DNA of 64,000 nucleotides from Marixanthomonas sp002364245. GTDB taxonomy: Bacteria; Bacteroidota; Bacteroidia; Flavobacteriales; Flavobacteriaceae. How positions within the stretch are numbered: the first letter of the stretch is position 1; each line of letters opens with the position of its first letter. The translations under genes and the position numbers were made by a program. Where the stretch lies: the NCBI GenBank assembly GCA_963973455.1, contig CAXAZF010000011.1, positions 1 to 64,000 of the forward strand, written 5' to 3'. Under the pieces are notes generated by a model that was given only the letters and a program-made list of their open reading frames with translations, was not told where the DNA came from and ran no database searches. This document shows positions 52,255 to 61,283 of the stretch, piece after piece.

Positions 52255-53100
52255 TTAATAATCACCCAGCGTTTCCGGGTTTTGTGATAATGCTTTTTCC
52301 AGTTGCTCATCATTGGGAGCTTTTCCGTGCCAAGCGTGGGTATGCATCATAAAGTCAACACCGTTGCCCATTACCGTATGTAATAAAACACAAACCGGTT
52401 TTCCGTTTCCAGTTTTTGCTTTGGCTTTTTTCATTCCTTCAATTACGGCGGAAAGATTATTTCCTTTTTCAATTTCTAGCACATCCCAACCAAAGGCTTC
52501 AAATTTTCCTTTTACATTACCTAATGGAAGTACGTTTTGAGTAGCTCCGTCAATTTGTTGGCCGTTTAAGTCAATAGTAACAATCAGGTTATCCACTTTA
52601 TTTCCGGCGGCGTACATAATGGCCTCCCAGTTTTGGCCTTCCTGTAGTTCACCATCACCACAAAGAGTATATATTAAATGGTCGTCATTGTTTAGCTTTT
52701 TTGCTTCCGCAGCACCGATAGAAACAGAAATCCCTTGTCCTAAAGATCCCGATGCAACCCGAACCCCAGGCAACCCTTCGTGTGTGGTCGGATGTCCTTG
52801 TAAACGGGAATCGATATGACGGAAAGTTCTCAATTCCTCTACAGGAAAATAACCCGAGCGAGCTAAAACGCTATAAAAAACTGGAGAAATATGACCGTTA
52901 GAAAGAAAGAAAAGATCTTCGCCAATTCCATCCATATTAAAGTCATCCTTGCGGTCCAATAGTTCTTGGTACAAAGCGACGAAAAATTCGGTACAGCCCA
53001 AGGATCCACCTGGGTGCCCTGAATTTACAGCGTGTACTTGTCTTAAAATATCCCTTCGGACCTGGATTACTAAATCCTCAAGGTGTTGTAAATCTGCCAT
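52255..53100 (-). CDS. Transketolase, N-terminal (TPP-binding) subunit
   Basis: 281 residues. The thiamine-diphosphate part: VNSGHPGGSLGCTEFFVAL, LSNGHISPVFYSVLA, the GDG motif in YTLCGDGELQEGQNWEA and TIDLNGQQIDG. Longer in-frame starts exist (53124, 53154), but a full promoter covers 53125-53154, so ATG 53100 is the start. It is paired with the C-terminal subunit gene. Confidence 0.94.
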   Translation of the reverse strand: MADLQHLEDLVIQVRRDILRQVHAVNSGHPGGSLGCTEFFVALYQELLDRKDDFNMDGIGEDLFFLSNGHISPVFYSVLARSGYFPVEELRTFRHIDSRLQGHPTTHEGLPGVRVASGSLGQGISVSIGAAEAKKLNNDDHLIYTLCGDGELQEGQNWEAIMYAAGNKVDNLIVTIDLNGQQIDGATQNVLPLGNVKGKFEAFGWDVLEIEKGNNLSAVIEGMKKAKAKTGNGKPVCVLLHTVMGNGVDFMMHTHAWHGKAPNDEQLEKALSQNPETLGDY

Positions 53101-53124
53101 TTGTGTTGTTTTGGTTTTCAGCAT

Positions 53125-53154
53125 CAAAAATACGGTATTATAAAGGGTAGGCAA
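53125..53154 (-). promoter_or_regulatory. Promoter of the split transketolase operon
   Basis: Minus strand: TTG (53154-53152), 19 bp, TATTTTTG (53132-53125). It leaves a leader of about 20 nt before ATG 53100 and decides the start of the gene. Confidence 0.7.
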
Positions 53155-53271
53155 AACTAATTTAGGACAGTTATTAACGATTTAAGGGAAGTTATTAAGT
53201 TTGTAACCTTTTGAAAACAATTTTAATTTTTTTCAGAAGAAATGGAAGTAACGTATCTAAACAAATCCTAT

Positions 53272-53280
53272 TATCTTTGC
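53272..53280 (+). promoter_or_regulatory. Promoter -7 box for tgt
   Basis: TATCTTTGC, 41 bp before ATG 53321. A small dyad TGCCA/TGGCA (53288-53301) lies in the leader. Confidence 0.5.
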
Positions 53281-53320
53281 AGCTGTTTGCCAATCCTGGC
53301 ATATTTCAGAAAAACCTTGC

Positions 53321-54451
53321 ATGCAATTTAATTTAGAAAAAACCGATCCCGAAAGCCAAGCCCGAGCTGGGACCATAACATTAGATCACGGACCTGTTGA
53401 AACACCAATTTTTATGCCTGTTGGTACTGTTGGTACGGTAAAAGGGGTCCATCAACGGGAACTTACCAATGACATTAATCCAGATATAATTTTAGGGAAT
53501 ACCTATCATTTATACTTACGACCGCAAACCACAGTTCTTGAAAAAGCCGGGGGTCTTCATAAATTTATGAATTGGGACCGAAATATTTTAACCGATAGTG
53601 GTGGGTATCAAGTGTATTCCCTTTCGGCAAATCGTAAGATTAAGGAAGAAGGTGTAAAATTTAAGTCGCACATTGACGGGAGCATGCATTTTTTCACCCC
53701 TGAAAATGTGATGGAAATCCAGCGGACCATCGGTGCTGATATTATCATGGCTTTTGATGAATGTACACCATACCCTTGCGATTATAATTATGCAAAACGT
53801 TCGATGCATATGACGCATCGCTGGTTAGATCGCTGTGTGGCGCATTTAGAGAAAACACCTTTAAAATATGGCTATAATCAAACACTTTTCCCTATTGTTC
53901 AAGGAAGCACTTATAAAGATCTTAGGAAACAATCTGCAGAGTATATCGCCTCAGTAGGGGCTGCTGGAAATGCCATTGGAGGATTATCAGTAGGGGAACC
54001 AGCTGAAGAAATGTACGCTATGACCGAAGTGGTTACCGCAGTACTTCCAGAAGACAAACCACGTTACTTAATGGGAGTTGGAACACCAATTAACCTATTA
54101 GAAAATATTGCCTTAGGCATTGATATGTTTGACTGTGTGATGCCGACAAGAAACGGTCGCAACGGCATGCTTTTTACAGCACACGGTACCATAAACATTA
54201 AAAATAAAAAGTGGGAAACCGATTTTTCACCCATTGACGACATGGATATTACTTGGGTAGATACGGCCTATAGCAAAGCATATGTGCGTCACTTATTTAA
54301 AGTGAATGAATTATTAGGTATGCAAATTGCAACCATACATAACCTCGGGTTTTATTTATGGTTGGTTCGTGAAGCGAGAAAGCATATCTTAGCGGGGGAT
54401 TTTACTACTTGGAAAAATAAGATGGTTAAACAAATGGACAAACGCCTTTAA
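53321..54451 (+). CDS. tgt: tRNA-guanine transglycosylase
   Basis: 376 residues. It swaps guanine 34 for preQ1 in tRNAs with GUN anticodons (including tRNA-His here). Active-site marks: LTDSGGYQVYSL (Asp), GGLSVGEPAEEMY, MFDCVMPTRNGRNG (nucleophile Asp). The normal zinc site CxCxxC...H is replaced: DDMDITWVDTAYSKAYVRHL shows no Cys, though the His is there. The stop shares a base with the next ATG (TAATG), so tgt and lptF/G are coupled. Confidence 0.95.
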   Translation: MQFNLEKTDPESQARAGTITLDHGPVETPIFMPVGTVGTVKGVHQRELTNDINPDIILGNTYHLYLRPQTTVLEKAGGLHKFMNWDRNILTDSGGYQVYSLSANRKIKEEGVKFKSHIDGSMHFFTPENVMEIQRTIGADIIMAFDECTPYPCDYNYAKRSMHMTHRWLDRCVAHLEKTPLKYGYNQTLFPIVQGSTYKDLRKQSAEYIASVGAAGNAIGGLSVGEPAEEMYAMTEVVTAVLPEDKPRYLMGVGTPINLLENIALGIDMFDCVMPTRNGRNGMLFTAHGTINIKNKKWETDFSPIDDMDITWVDTAYSKAYVRHLFKVNELLGMQIATIHNLGFYLWLVREARKHILAGDFTTWKNKMVKQMDKRL

Positions 54452-55530
54452 TGTTAAGTATTCTTGATAAATACATACTAAAAAGATACTTAGGGACATT
54501 CTTGTTGCTATTGTTATTGTTTATTCCCATCGGGATAACGGTAAACCTTGCCGAGAAGATTGACAAAATTCTTGAAAATGAGGTCCCTTTTATTGAAGTA
54601 GCCAAGTATTATTTAGATTTTACCATCTACTTTGCAAACCTGTTGTTTCCACTGTTTTTATTTTTATCGGTAATCTGGTTTACTTCAAAACTTGCCAATA
54701 ACACAGAAGTTATTGCTTTTTTAAGTAGTGGGGTTTCATACTATCGGTTTTTACGACCGTATATGATTGGTGCTACAATTGTATGTATTGGCGCATTGGT
54801 ATTAGGTATGTATTTAGCGCCTATGGCCAGTAAAGGGTTTAATGAATTTAAGTACAAGTATTTAAAGAAAGGAAAACAAGATAGGGCACAGTCTAATGTG
54901 TATCGGCAGATAAACGATAACGATTATATTTATGTGAGTTATTTTAATGTGAAAGAAAAAACGGGTAACAACTTTACATTAGAACATTTTGAAGGGAATG
55001 AAATGGCCTATAAACTCTCGGCAAGCCGCATACGATTTAATGAAGAAGACAGCACCTACACACTTTATAATTTTAAAAAGCGTATTGTGGGCGAAAATGA
55101 AGACCAACTTTTAAAACAAACAAAACTCGACACCACGTTTTCATTTGAAATGGAAGATCTTACACCTGTTGAGTACATAGCCGAAACCTTAAATTTTACC
55201 GAACTTAATGACTTTATTCAAAGAGAAAAAGCAAAAGGCTCTTCCTATATAAATAGGTATGAAGTGGTACGCTACAAACGTTGGAGTTTACCAGTTTCAG
55301 CTTATATATTAACTATTATTGCAGTTGCTGTATCGTCAGTAAAACGCCGTGGCGGAATGGGAGTGAACCTTGCCATTGGAATTGCCATTGGAATGGTTTT
55401 TATCTTTTTCGATAAAATATTCGGGACGATGGCAGAACAGAGTACCTTTTCACCTTTTATCGCAACGTGGTTCCCTAATTTTGTATTTGGTATCTTAGCT
55501 ATTTACCTTCTTAAAAATGCGAAACGCTAA
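54451..55530 (+). CDS. LptF/LptG family permease
   Basis: 359 residues. N-terminal membrane segments (LSILDKYILKRYLGTFLLLLLLFIPIGITV), a periplasmic beta-jellyroll middle (about 120-260) and C-terminal membrane segments (SVKRRGGMGVNLAIGIAIGMVFIFFDK). LptF/G pull lipopolysaccharide from the inner membrane with LptB. It is the single LptF/G gene here, coupled to tgt. Confidence 0.9.
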   Translation: MLSILDKYILKRYLGTFLLLLLLFIPIGITVNLAEKIDKILENEVPFIEVAKYYLDFTIYFANLLFPLFLFLSVIWFTSKLANNTEVIAFLSSGVSYYRFLRPYMIGATIVCIGALVLGMYLAPMASKGFNEFKYKYLKKGKQDRAQSNVYRQINDNDYIYVSYFNVKEKTGNNFTLEHFEGNEMAYKLSASRIRFNEEDSTYTLYNFKKRIVGENEDQLLKQTKLDTTFSFEMEDLTPVEYIAETLNFTELNDFIQREKAKGSSYINRYEVVRYKRWSLPVSAYILTIIAVAVSSVKRRGGMGVNLAIGIAIGMVFIFFDKIFGTMAEQSTFSPFIATWFPNFVFGILAIYLLKNAKR

Positions 55531-56419
55531 ACTACTCAACTACCTTCATTTACACGGTATCGTATTTATTTGGGGGTTTACAGCCGTATTGGGAGCTTTA
55601 ATTTCAATCGATGCCATTCCGCTGGTTTGGTTCAGGATGTTATTGGCTTCAGGGTTTATATTGTTGTTTGTTTTTCTAAAAAAAGAAAAACTACGCTTTT
55701 CGCCAAAAACACTTTCTCGGTTTTTTCTTGCAGGATTAATTATTGCATTACATTGGTTGTGCTTTTTTGGGGCTATAAAAGCGTCTAATGTTTCGGTTAC
55801 ATTGGCCATTATGTCAACTGGGGCATTTTTTACATCGTTATTAGAACCACTTTTTTATAGAAGAAAAATAATTGGCTACGAAGTGTTCTTCGGAATTATC
55901 GTAATAGCAGGGCTGTACCTTATATTTAATGTAGAAACCGATTACGTGTGGGGAATTGGCCTCGCATTGGCTTCGTCTTTTCTTGGAGCGGTTTTTACCA
56001 TTATTAATGGAGCATTAGTCGTAAAACATAAAGCTTCGGTTATTTCGTTATACGAGTTATTTTTCGGCGGATTATGTATCACGGTCTATTTGGCTTTTAA
56101 TGGAAAAATCACTTCAGAATTATTTCAATTGTCAACAAACGATTGGCTTTTATTATTACTTTTAGCTTCGGTGTGTACAGCGTATGCGTTTTTGGCTTCA
56201 GTACATGTAATGAAATGGATTAGTCCCTATACCGTAATGCTTACCGTAAATCTAGAGCCTGTTTACGGAATTATTTTGGCATTGCTTATTTTAGGCGATT
56301 CAGAACATATGAATACTGAATTCTATTACGGAGCTGCGATTATCATAGTAACAGTAATCGCTAACGGAATTATTAAAAATAGATTGCAAAGAAAAAAAAG
56401 GCGATTGCCCAATACCTAA
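55517..56419 (+). CDS. EamA/DMT family transporter
   Basis: 300 residues, ten membrane segments in two EamA repeats (FIWGFTAVLGALISI; LASSFLGAVFTIINGALVV; NLEPVYGIILALLILGD). A drug/metabolite exporter; the substrate is unknown. It overlaps the lptF/G gene by 14 bp in a different frame. A basic tail RKKRRLP ends it. Confidence 0.88.
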   Translation: MRNAKLLNYLHLHGIVFIWGFTAVLGALISIDAIPLVWFRMLLASGFILLFVFLKKEKLRFSPKTLSRFFLAGLIIALHWLCFFGAIKASNVSVTLAIMSTGAFFTSLLEPLFYRRKIIGYEVFFGIIVIAGLYLIFNVETDYVWGIGLALASSFLGAVFTIINGALVVKHKASVISLYELFFGGLCITVYLAFNGKITSELFQLSTNDWLLLLLLASVCTAYAFLASVHVMKWISPYTVMLTVNLEPVYGIILALLILGDSEHMNTEFYYGAAIIIVTVIANGIIKNRLQRKKRRLPNT

Positions 56420-56430
56420 AAACAAAATTT

Positions 56431-56439
56431 TATCTTTGT
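56431..56439 (+). promoter_or_regulatory. Promoter -7 box for accA
   Basis: TATCTTTGT, 33 bp before ATG 56473. Confidence 0.5.
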
Positions 56440-56472
56440 AAGCTAAGCAAAAAACTACAATCTAAAGATACT

Positions 56473-57426
56473 ATGGAATATCTTGAATTTGAATTACCTA
56501 TAAAGGACTTACAGGAACAGTACGAGAAAGCTTGCCAAATTGGAACTGACAGCGAAGTGGATGTTACCAATACCTGTGCCCAGATTGAGAAAAAATTAAA
56601 AGAAACCAAAAAGGAAATTTATAAAAACCTAACCCCGTGGCAACGTGTACAGTTGTCCCGTCACCCTAATCGTCCCTATACTATGGATTATATAAAATCT
56701 ATATGTGGGGATTCTTTTTTAGAATTACACGGTGATCGAAATTTTAAAGACGATAAAGCTATGGTGGGTGGTCTTGGTAAAATTGGCGACCAAAGCTATA
56801 TGTTTATTGGACAACAAAAAGGATATAATACCAAAACGCGTCAATATCGAAATTTTGGTATGGCAAACCCCGAAGGATACCGCAAGGCTTTACGTTTAAT
56901 GAAATCTGCCGAAAAGTTTGGTCTTCCTGTGGTCAGTTTTATCGACACACCAGGAGCGTATCCTGGATTGGAAGCTGAAGAGCGCGGACAAGGAGAAGCC
57001 ATTGCCCGTAATATTATGGAAATGACCCGCCTTAAAGTACCAATTATAGTAATCGTTATTGGTGAAGGAGCCAGTGGGGGTGCTTTAGGAATTGGTGTTG
57101 GTGATCGAGTTATGATGCTTGAAAACTCATGGTACTCTGTAATTTCACCAGAAAATTGTTCATCTATCTTATGGAGAAGCTGGGATCATAAAGAACAAGC
57201 AGCAGAAGCTTTGAACTTAACTGCTAAAGATGCTAAAAAACTAAAAGTTATCGATACGATTATTAAAGAACCATTAGGTGGAGCGCATAGCGATCGTGAA
57301 AAAACTTTTTCTACCGTTTCTAAGACCATTTCAAAAGTATATGATGAATTAAAAATCTTATCACCAACCGATTTGGTCAATCTTAGAATGGAAAAATATT
57401 CTGAGATGGGAGTCTTTAAAGGGTAA
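56473..57426 (+). CDS. accA: Acetyl-CoA carboxylase carboxyltransferase subunit alpha
   Basis: 317 residues. Carboxyltransferase marks: DFLELHGDRNFKDDKAMVGG-type (FLELHGDR), FGMANPEGYRKALRLM, PVVSFIDTPGAYPGLEAEERGQGEAIARN and GEGASGGALGIGVGDRV (oxyanion/acyl-CoA pocket). It transfers carboxyl from biotin to acetyl-CoA with AccD for malonyl-CoA. Own terminator. Confidence 0.97.
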   Translation: MEYLEFELPIKDLQEQYEKACQIGTDSEVDVTNTCAQIEKKLKETKKEIYKNLTPWQRVQLSRHPNRPYTMDYIKSICGDSFLELHGDRNFKDDKAMVGGLGKIGDQSYMFIGQQKGYNTKTRQYRNFGMANPEGYRKALRLMKSAEKFGLPVVSFIDTPGAYPGLEAEERGQGEAIARNIMEMTRLKVPIIVIVIGEGASGGALGIGVGDRVMMLENSWYSVISPENCSSILWRSWDHKEQAAEALNLTAKDAKKLKVIDTIIKEPLGGAHSDREKTFSTVSKTISKVYDELKILSPTDLVNLRMEKYSEMGVFKG

Positions 57427-57454
57427 CTTCAATTATAACAACACTTTCAAAATT

Positions 57455-57480
57455 CCGGAGGTTCGTCTTCGGTTTTTTTT
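57455..57480 (+). terminator. Terminator of accA
   Basis: CCGGAGG (57455-57461), TTCG tetraloop, TCTTCGG (57466-57472; two G-U pairs), then eight T's. Confidence 0.88.
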
Positions 57481-57592
57481 GTACCTTATTAACAATAATT
57501 TTAAGTTATCAACAGTTCAAATGTTGATGACTGGTTAACATCGAAACTTTAAATTTACGTGTTTCAGTTAACATTTTCTTTACATTCGCCTT

Positions 57593-59146
57593 ATGGAAAA
57601 AGTACAGCAGCAAACTAAATATAAATCGAAGTCTTCTCAGGTAATTTCCTTAGAAAAAGGAAAATTACCACCGCAAGCTGTTGATTTAGAGCAAGTTGTG
57701 CTTGGCGCTATGATGATTGATAAAAAAGGGGTCGATGAAGTAATAGATATCCTACACGCTGATGTCTTTTACAAAGATGCTCACAAACACATTTTCGATG
57801 CCATCCATACCCTCTTTGAAAACAGTGAACCGGTGGACTTATTAACTGTTTCGTCTCAGTTAAAGAAAGATGCAAATCTTGAAGTAGCAGGAGGGGAGTT
57901 TTACTTGGTTCAACTCACGCAAAAAGTGTCTTCTTCGGCACATATTGAGTTCCATGCACGTATTATTCTTCAGAAATTCATTCAGCGTAGTTTGATTAAA
58001 ATTTCAAATGAAATAATTGAAGATTCATACGATGAAACCACCGATGTTTTTGATTTATTGGATACGGCCGAATCGAAATTATATGAAATTACCCAAGGAA
58101 ATATAAAACGCTCTTCAGAAACAGCACAACAATTAGTAATTCAAGCGAAGAAAAAAATTGAAGAAATTGCCAATAGAGAAGGTCTTTCCGGTGTTCCTTC
58201 AGGTTTTGAAGATATTGATAAATTGACTTCCGGTTGGCAACCCAGTGATTTAATTATTATTGCCGCCCGTCCAGGTATGGGTAAAACAGCTTTGACCTTG
58301 TCTATGGCACGAAATATCGCTGTAGATCATAATATTCCGGTAGCTTTCTTTTCGTTGGAAATGTCATCTGTACAGTTAATAACACGATTAATTTCTTCGG
58401 AAACACAATTAAGTTCCGAGAAACTACGTACCGGAAACTTGGAAAAACACGAATGGGAACAGTTGAATGTAAAAGTAAAAGGACTGGAAAAAGCTCCTTT
58501 ATTTATCGATGATACACCTTCACTTTCCATTTTCGATTTACGGGCAAAAGCAAGACGATTGTCATCACAACACGGTATTAAACTGATTATGGTCGATTAC
58601 CTGCAATTAATGACAGCAGGAGGAAACCAAAAAGGGGGGAACCGGGAACAGGAAATTTCTACTATTTCCCGAAACTTAAAAGCATTAGCAAAAGAACTGA
58701 ACGTTCCTGTAATTGCTTTATCACAATTATCACGTGCCGTAGAAACTCGTGGTGGAAGTAAACGTCCATTGCTTTCTGATCTTCGTGAATCTGGAGCGAT
58801 TGAACAAGATGCCGATATTGTATCGTTTATTTACCGTCCAGAATATTACAAAATTGACGAGTGGGACGATGAGGAGCGTACACCAACTCAAGGCCAAGGT
58901 GAGTTTATTGTAGCCAAACACCGTAATGGTGGCTTGGATGAAATACGCTTGCGTTTTGTTGGTCATTTAGGACGTTTCGAAAATTTGGAACGATTTGATA
59001 TTCCTAGCGAAATTCATTCTCGTATGAATGATGCCGCCAACGACGATACATTTAGAACCGATAGTTTGCCTTCTGCAGATGAAGCCTTCGGTAGTTCCAT
59101 GAACAGCGATTTGCCACCGGATGATGATAATGAGGTGCCTTTTTAA
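57593..59146 (+). CDS. dnaB: Replicative DNA helicase DnaB
   Basis: 517 residues. N-terminal primase-binding domain (PPQAVDLEQVVLGAMMIDKKG), linker, and RecA-like domain with Walker A ARPGMGKTALTL, Walker B IMVDYLQLM, and the DnaB motif SDLRESGAIEQDADIVSFIYRPEYY. No intein is seen. It unwinds DNA at the fork. An acidic tail with DDDNEVPF ends it. Promoter match upstream is weak. Confidence 0.97.
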   Translation: MEKVQQQTKYKSKSSQVISLEKGKLPPQAVDLEQVVLGAMMIDKKGVDEVIDILHADVFYKDAHKHIFDAIHTLFENSEPVDLLTVSSQLKKDANLEVAGGEFYLVQLTQKVSSSAHIEFHARIILQKFIQRSLIKISNEIIEDSYDETTDVFDLLDTAESKLYEITQGNIKRSSETAQQLVIQAKKKIEEIANREGLSGVPSGFEDIDKLTSGWQPSDLIIIAARPGMGKTALTLSMARNIAVDHNIPVAFFSLEMSSVQLITRLISSETQLSSEKLRTGNLEKHEWEQLNVKVKGLEKAPLFIDDTPSLSIFDLRAKARRLSSQHGIKLIMVDYLQLMTAGGNQKGGNREQEISTISRNLKALAKELNVPVIALSQLSRAVETRGGSKRPLLSDLRESGAIEQDADIVSFIYRPEYYKIDEWDDEERTPTQGQGEFIVAKHRNGGLDEIRLRFVGHLGRFENLERFDIPSEIHSRMNDAANDDTFRTDSLPSADEAFGSSMNSDLPPDDDNEVPF

Positions 59147-59226
59147 TGGGTAACTATTAAGTTCCTTCAAATTAGAAATTTATAATCTATCCAATTTGGC
59201 TCGAATTTTGTCGTTATATTAGCGTT

Positions 59227-60486
59227 ATGACAAAATATATTACCTTATTATTTATTCTTTTCTTTTCTTTAAACGCTTCAGCCTCTTACATATTAATTCC
59301 TATGGACGCTGAAGGGCAAAAAGAACACCTAAAAGCCTACGGGATTACCTATTGGATGTTAGAACGACAGGTAAAAGTAAAATGGTTACTTAACTATCGT
59401 GGCGGTTCTTTTTTAATGCCAGATTCCGAAGAGATACGTAAGGAATGTCAAATTCGCGGAGTTTCATTTGAAGTTATTTCTAATAGTAAAACGGAAGAAA
59501 TTTTAACCACAATTAGCAGCCCTTCACAAAACATGGAAGCTGTTGTATTGGAAAAAGCACCTAAAATTGCGGTGTATTCCCCAAAAGGGAATCAGCCCTG
59601 GGATGATGCTGTGACAATGGTGTTGACCTATGCCGAAATACCTTATGAGGTTGTTTACGATAAGGAAGTATTGAGCGACCAACTTATTTTATACGATTGG
59701 CTGCACTTACACCACGAAGATTTTACGGGTCAATATGGTAAATTTTACAGGGCATATCGTGCCGCACCTTGGTATATTGAGGAAAAGCAAAAAGCAGAGG
59801 CCTTAGCTAAAGAGTTGGGGTATGGTAAAGTTTCTGAAGAGAAACGTGATGTTGCTTTAAAAATACGCGACTATGTTGTGGGTGGCGGATTTATGTTTGC
59901 CATGTGCAGCGCAACCGATAGTTTTGATATAGCGCTTTCTGCCGAAGGAGTAGATATTTGTGAACCCATGTTCGATGGTGACCCTAGCGAACCTGGTTAT
60001 CAAAGTAAAATAGATTATAGTAAAACCATGGCTTTTACCGATTTCATATTGGAACGAAGCCCAATGGTCTATGAGTTTTCGTCAATCGATATGACCGCAA
60101 AGCGAAGAATACCGAAAGAAACAGATTATTTTAGTTTAATGGACTATTCTGCCAAATGGGACCCTATTCCTACGATGTTGGTGCAGAACCATACCTCATT
60201 AGTAAAAGGATTTATGGGGCAAACTACTTCCTATAATAGAGATGAGGTGAAATCTAATGTATTGGTGATGGGCGAAAATAAAACCAATGGAGAAGCTCGG
60301 TATATTCACGGCATAAAAGGAAAAGGTTTTTTTACTTTTTACGGTGGCCACGATCCAGAAGATTACCAGCATAGAGTAGGGGATGCTAAAACTGAATTGG
60401 CATTGCATCCTAATTCACCTGGATACCGTTTGATACTAAACAACGTATTGTTTCCGGCTGCTAAAAAGAAGAAACAGAAAACTTAA
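59227..60486 (+). CDS. Secreted protein of unknown function (often labelled asparagine synthetase B)
   Basis: 419 residues. A signal peptide (ending about NASA) and no glutamine-amidotransferase Cys2 or PPi-synthetase motif (SGGxDS) is visible, so it is not asparagine synthetase. The middle shows KIAVYSPKGNQPWDDAVTMVLTYAEIPYEVV, LILYDWLHLHHEDF, FMFAMCSATDSFDIALSAEGVD and FFTFYGGHDPEDYQ, similar to class I glutamine-amidotransferase-like/ThuA folds. I recall the misleading name from other flavobacteria. Function unknown; exported. Confidence 0.8.
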   Translation: MTKYITLLFILFFSLNASASYILIPMDAEGQKEHLKAYGITYWMLERQVKVKWLLNYRGGSFLMPDSEEIRKECQIRGVSFEVISNSKTEEILTTISSPSQNMEAVVLEKAPKIAVYSPKGNQPWDDAVTMVLTYAEIPYEVVYDKEVLSDQLILYDWLHLHHEDFTGQYGKFYRAYRAAPWYIEEKQKAEALAKELGYGKVSEEKRDVALKIRDYVVGGGFMFAMCSATDSFDIALSAEGVDICEPMFDGDPSEPGYQSKIDYSKTMAFTDFILERSPMVYEFSSIDMTAKRRIPKETDYFSLMDYSAKWDPIPTMLVQNHTSLVKGFMGQTTSYNRDEVKSNVLVMGENKTNGEARYIHGIKGKGFFTFYGGHDPEDYQHRVGDAKTELALHPNSPGYRLILNNVLFPAAKKKKQKT

Positions 60487-60510
60487 AAGTAAGTATTACT
60501 TTAAATCAAA

Positions 60511-60537
60511 AAGAGCCGCTCAATTTGAGCGGCTCTT
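60511..60537. terminator. Bidirectional terminator
   Basis: AAGAGCCGCTCAA (60511-60523) pairs with TTGAGCGGCTCTT (60525-60537), serving the convergent secreted-protein gene and rplT. Confidence 0.85.
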
Positions 60538-60569
60538 CTAGTATAGTGAAATAAATACAGTTTATAAAT

Positions 60570-60914
60570 TTATTTTACTTTCTCAACAATTGCTTTGAAA
60601 GCTTCAGGATGGTTCATTGCTAAATCTGCAAGTACCTTACGGTTCAATTCGATATCATTAGCTTTTAACTGTCCCATAAATTTTGAATAAGACATCCCGT
60701 GCTGGCGTGCGCCGGCATTAATACGAGTGATCCATAAGGATCTAAAATTTCTCTTTTTTGCACGACGGTCGCGGTACGAATACTGCATTGCTTTATCAAC
60801 AGCATTCTTGGCAATCGTCCATACATTTTTACGTCTTCCAAAGTAACCTTTGGCATGCTTCATTACCTTTTTTCTTCGGGCTCTTGAAGCAACTGAATTT
60901 ACTGATCTTGGCAT
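60570..60914 (-). CDS. rplT: 50S ribosomal protein L20
   Basis: 114 residues. MPRSVNSVASRARRKKVMKH, GYFGRRKNVWTIAKNAVDKAMQYSYRDRRAKKRNFRSLWI region and AIVEKVK end. Binds 23S rRNA early in assembly, and in other bacteria represses its operon. Last gene of thrS-infC-rpmI-rplT. Confidence 0.98.
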   Translation of the reverse strand: MPRSVNSVASRARRKKVMKHAKGYFGRRKNVWTIAKNAVDKAMQYSYRDRRAKKRNFRSLWITRINAGARQHGMSYSKFMGQLKANDIELNRKVLADLAMNHPEAFKAIVEKVK

Positions 60915-61018
60915 AATTTTACTTGTTTTTTGTAGCAGGCGGTCATTTAGACACTTTGTTTACATTATGTAGCCGTACTCCAGGGTTTAAATAATTTGTT
61001 TTAACCGGTTAAGCGGTA

Positions 61019-61216
61019 TTACTTCATACGAAGCATTTGCTTAACATTGCTCTCATCTGCTTTATCTACTAACGCATCGTGAGTCAACTTAAGCTTACGT
61101 TTTTTAGACTTCTTTGTTAAGATGTGGCTTTTAAACGCGTGCTTTCTTTTAATTTTACCAGTACCGGTAAGCTTAAAACGCTTTTTAGCACTGGATTTTG
61201 TCTTTTGTTTTGGCAT
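61019..61216 (-). CDS. rpmI: 50S ribosomal protein L35
   Basis: 65 residues. MPKQKTKSSAKKRFKLTGTGKIKRKHAFKSHIL start and KSKKRKLKL, typical of bL35. It is 67 bp after infC and 104 bp before rplT; the latter gap could hold an L20 control site, though no structure was confirmed. Confidence 0.98.
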   Translation of the reverse strand: MPKQKTKSSAKKRFKLTGTGKIKRKHAFKSHILTKKSKKRKLKLTHDALVDKADESNVKQMLRMK

Positions 61217-61283
61217 GTCTGCTTCTTTTAACTATTTATTTCACTTTATCTTTACGCTTTTTTCCGGTGTACGGGCCGAAGCG

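Noticed and set aside
53101..53154. Longer start for the transketolase N subunit (53124 or 53154)
   Set aside because: The region carries a full promoter with TTG and TATTTTTG at 19-bp spacing, so these codons lie at or before the transcription start.
53281..53320. preQ1 riboswitch upstream of tgt
   Set aside because: The leader is about 40 nt and shows only a small TGCCA/TGGCA dyad; no preQ1-I or -II core sequence is visible.
59227..60486. Asparagine synthetase B
   Set aside because: No N-terminal Cys2 amidotransferase and no SGGxDS ATP-pyrophosphatase loop; the protein has a signal peptide.
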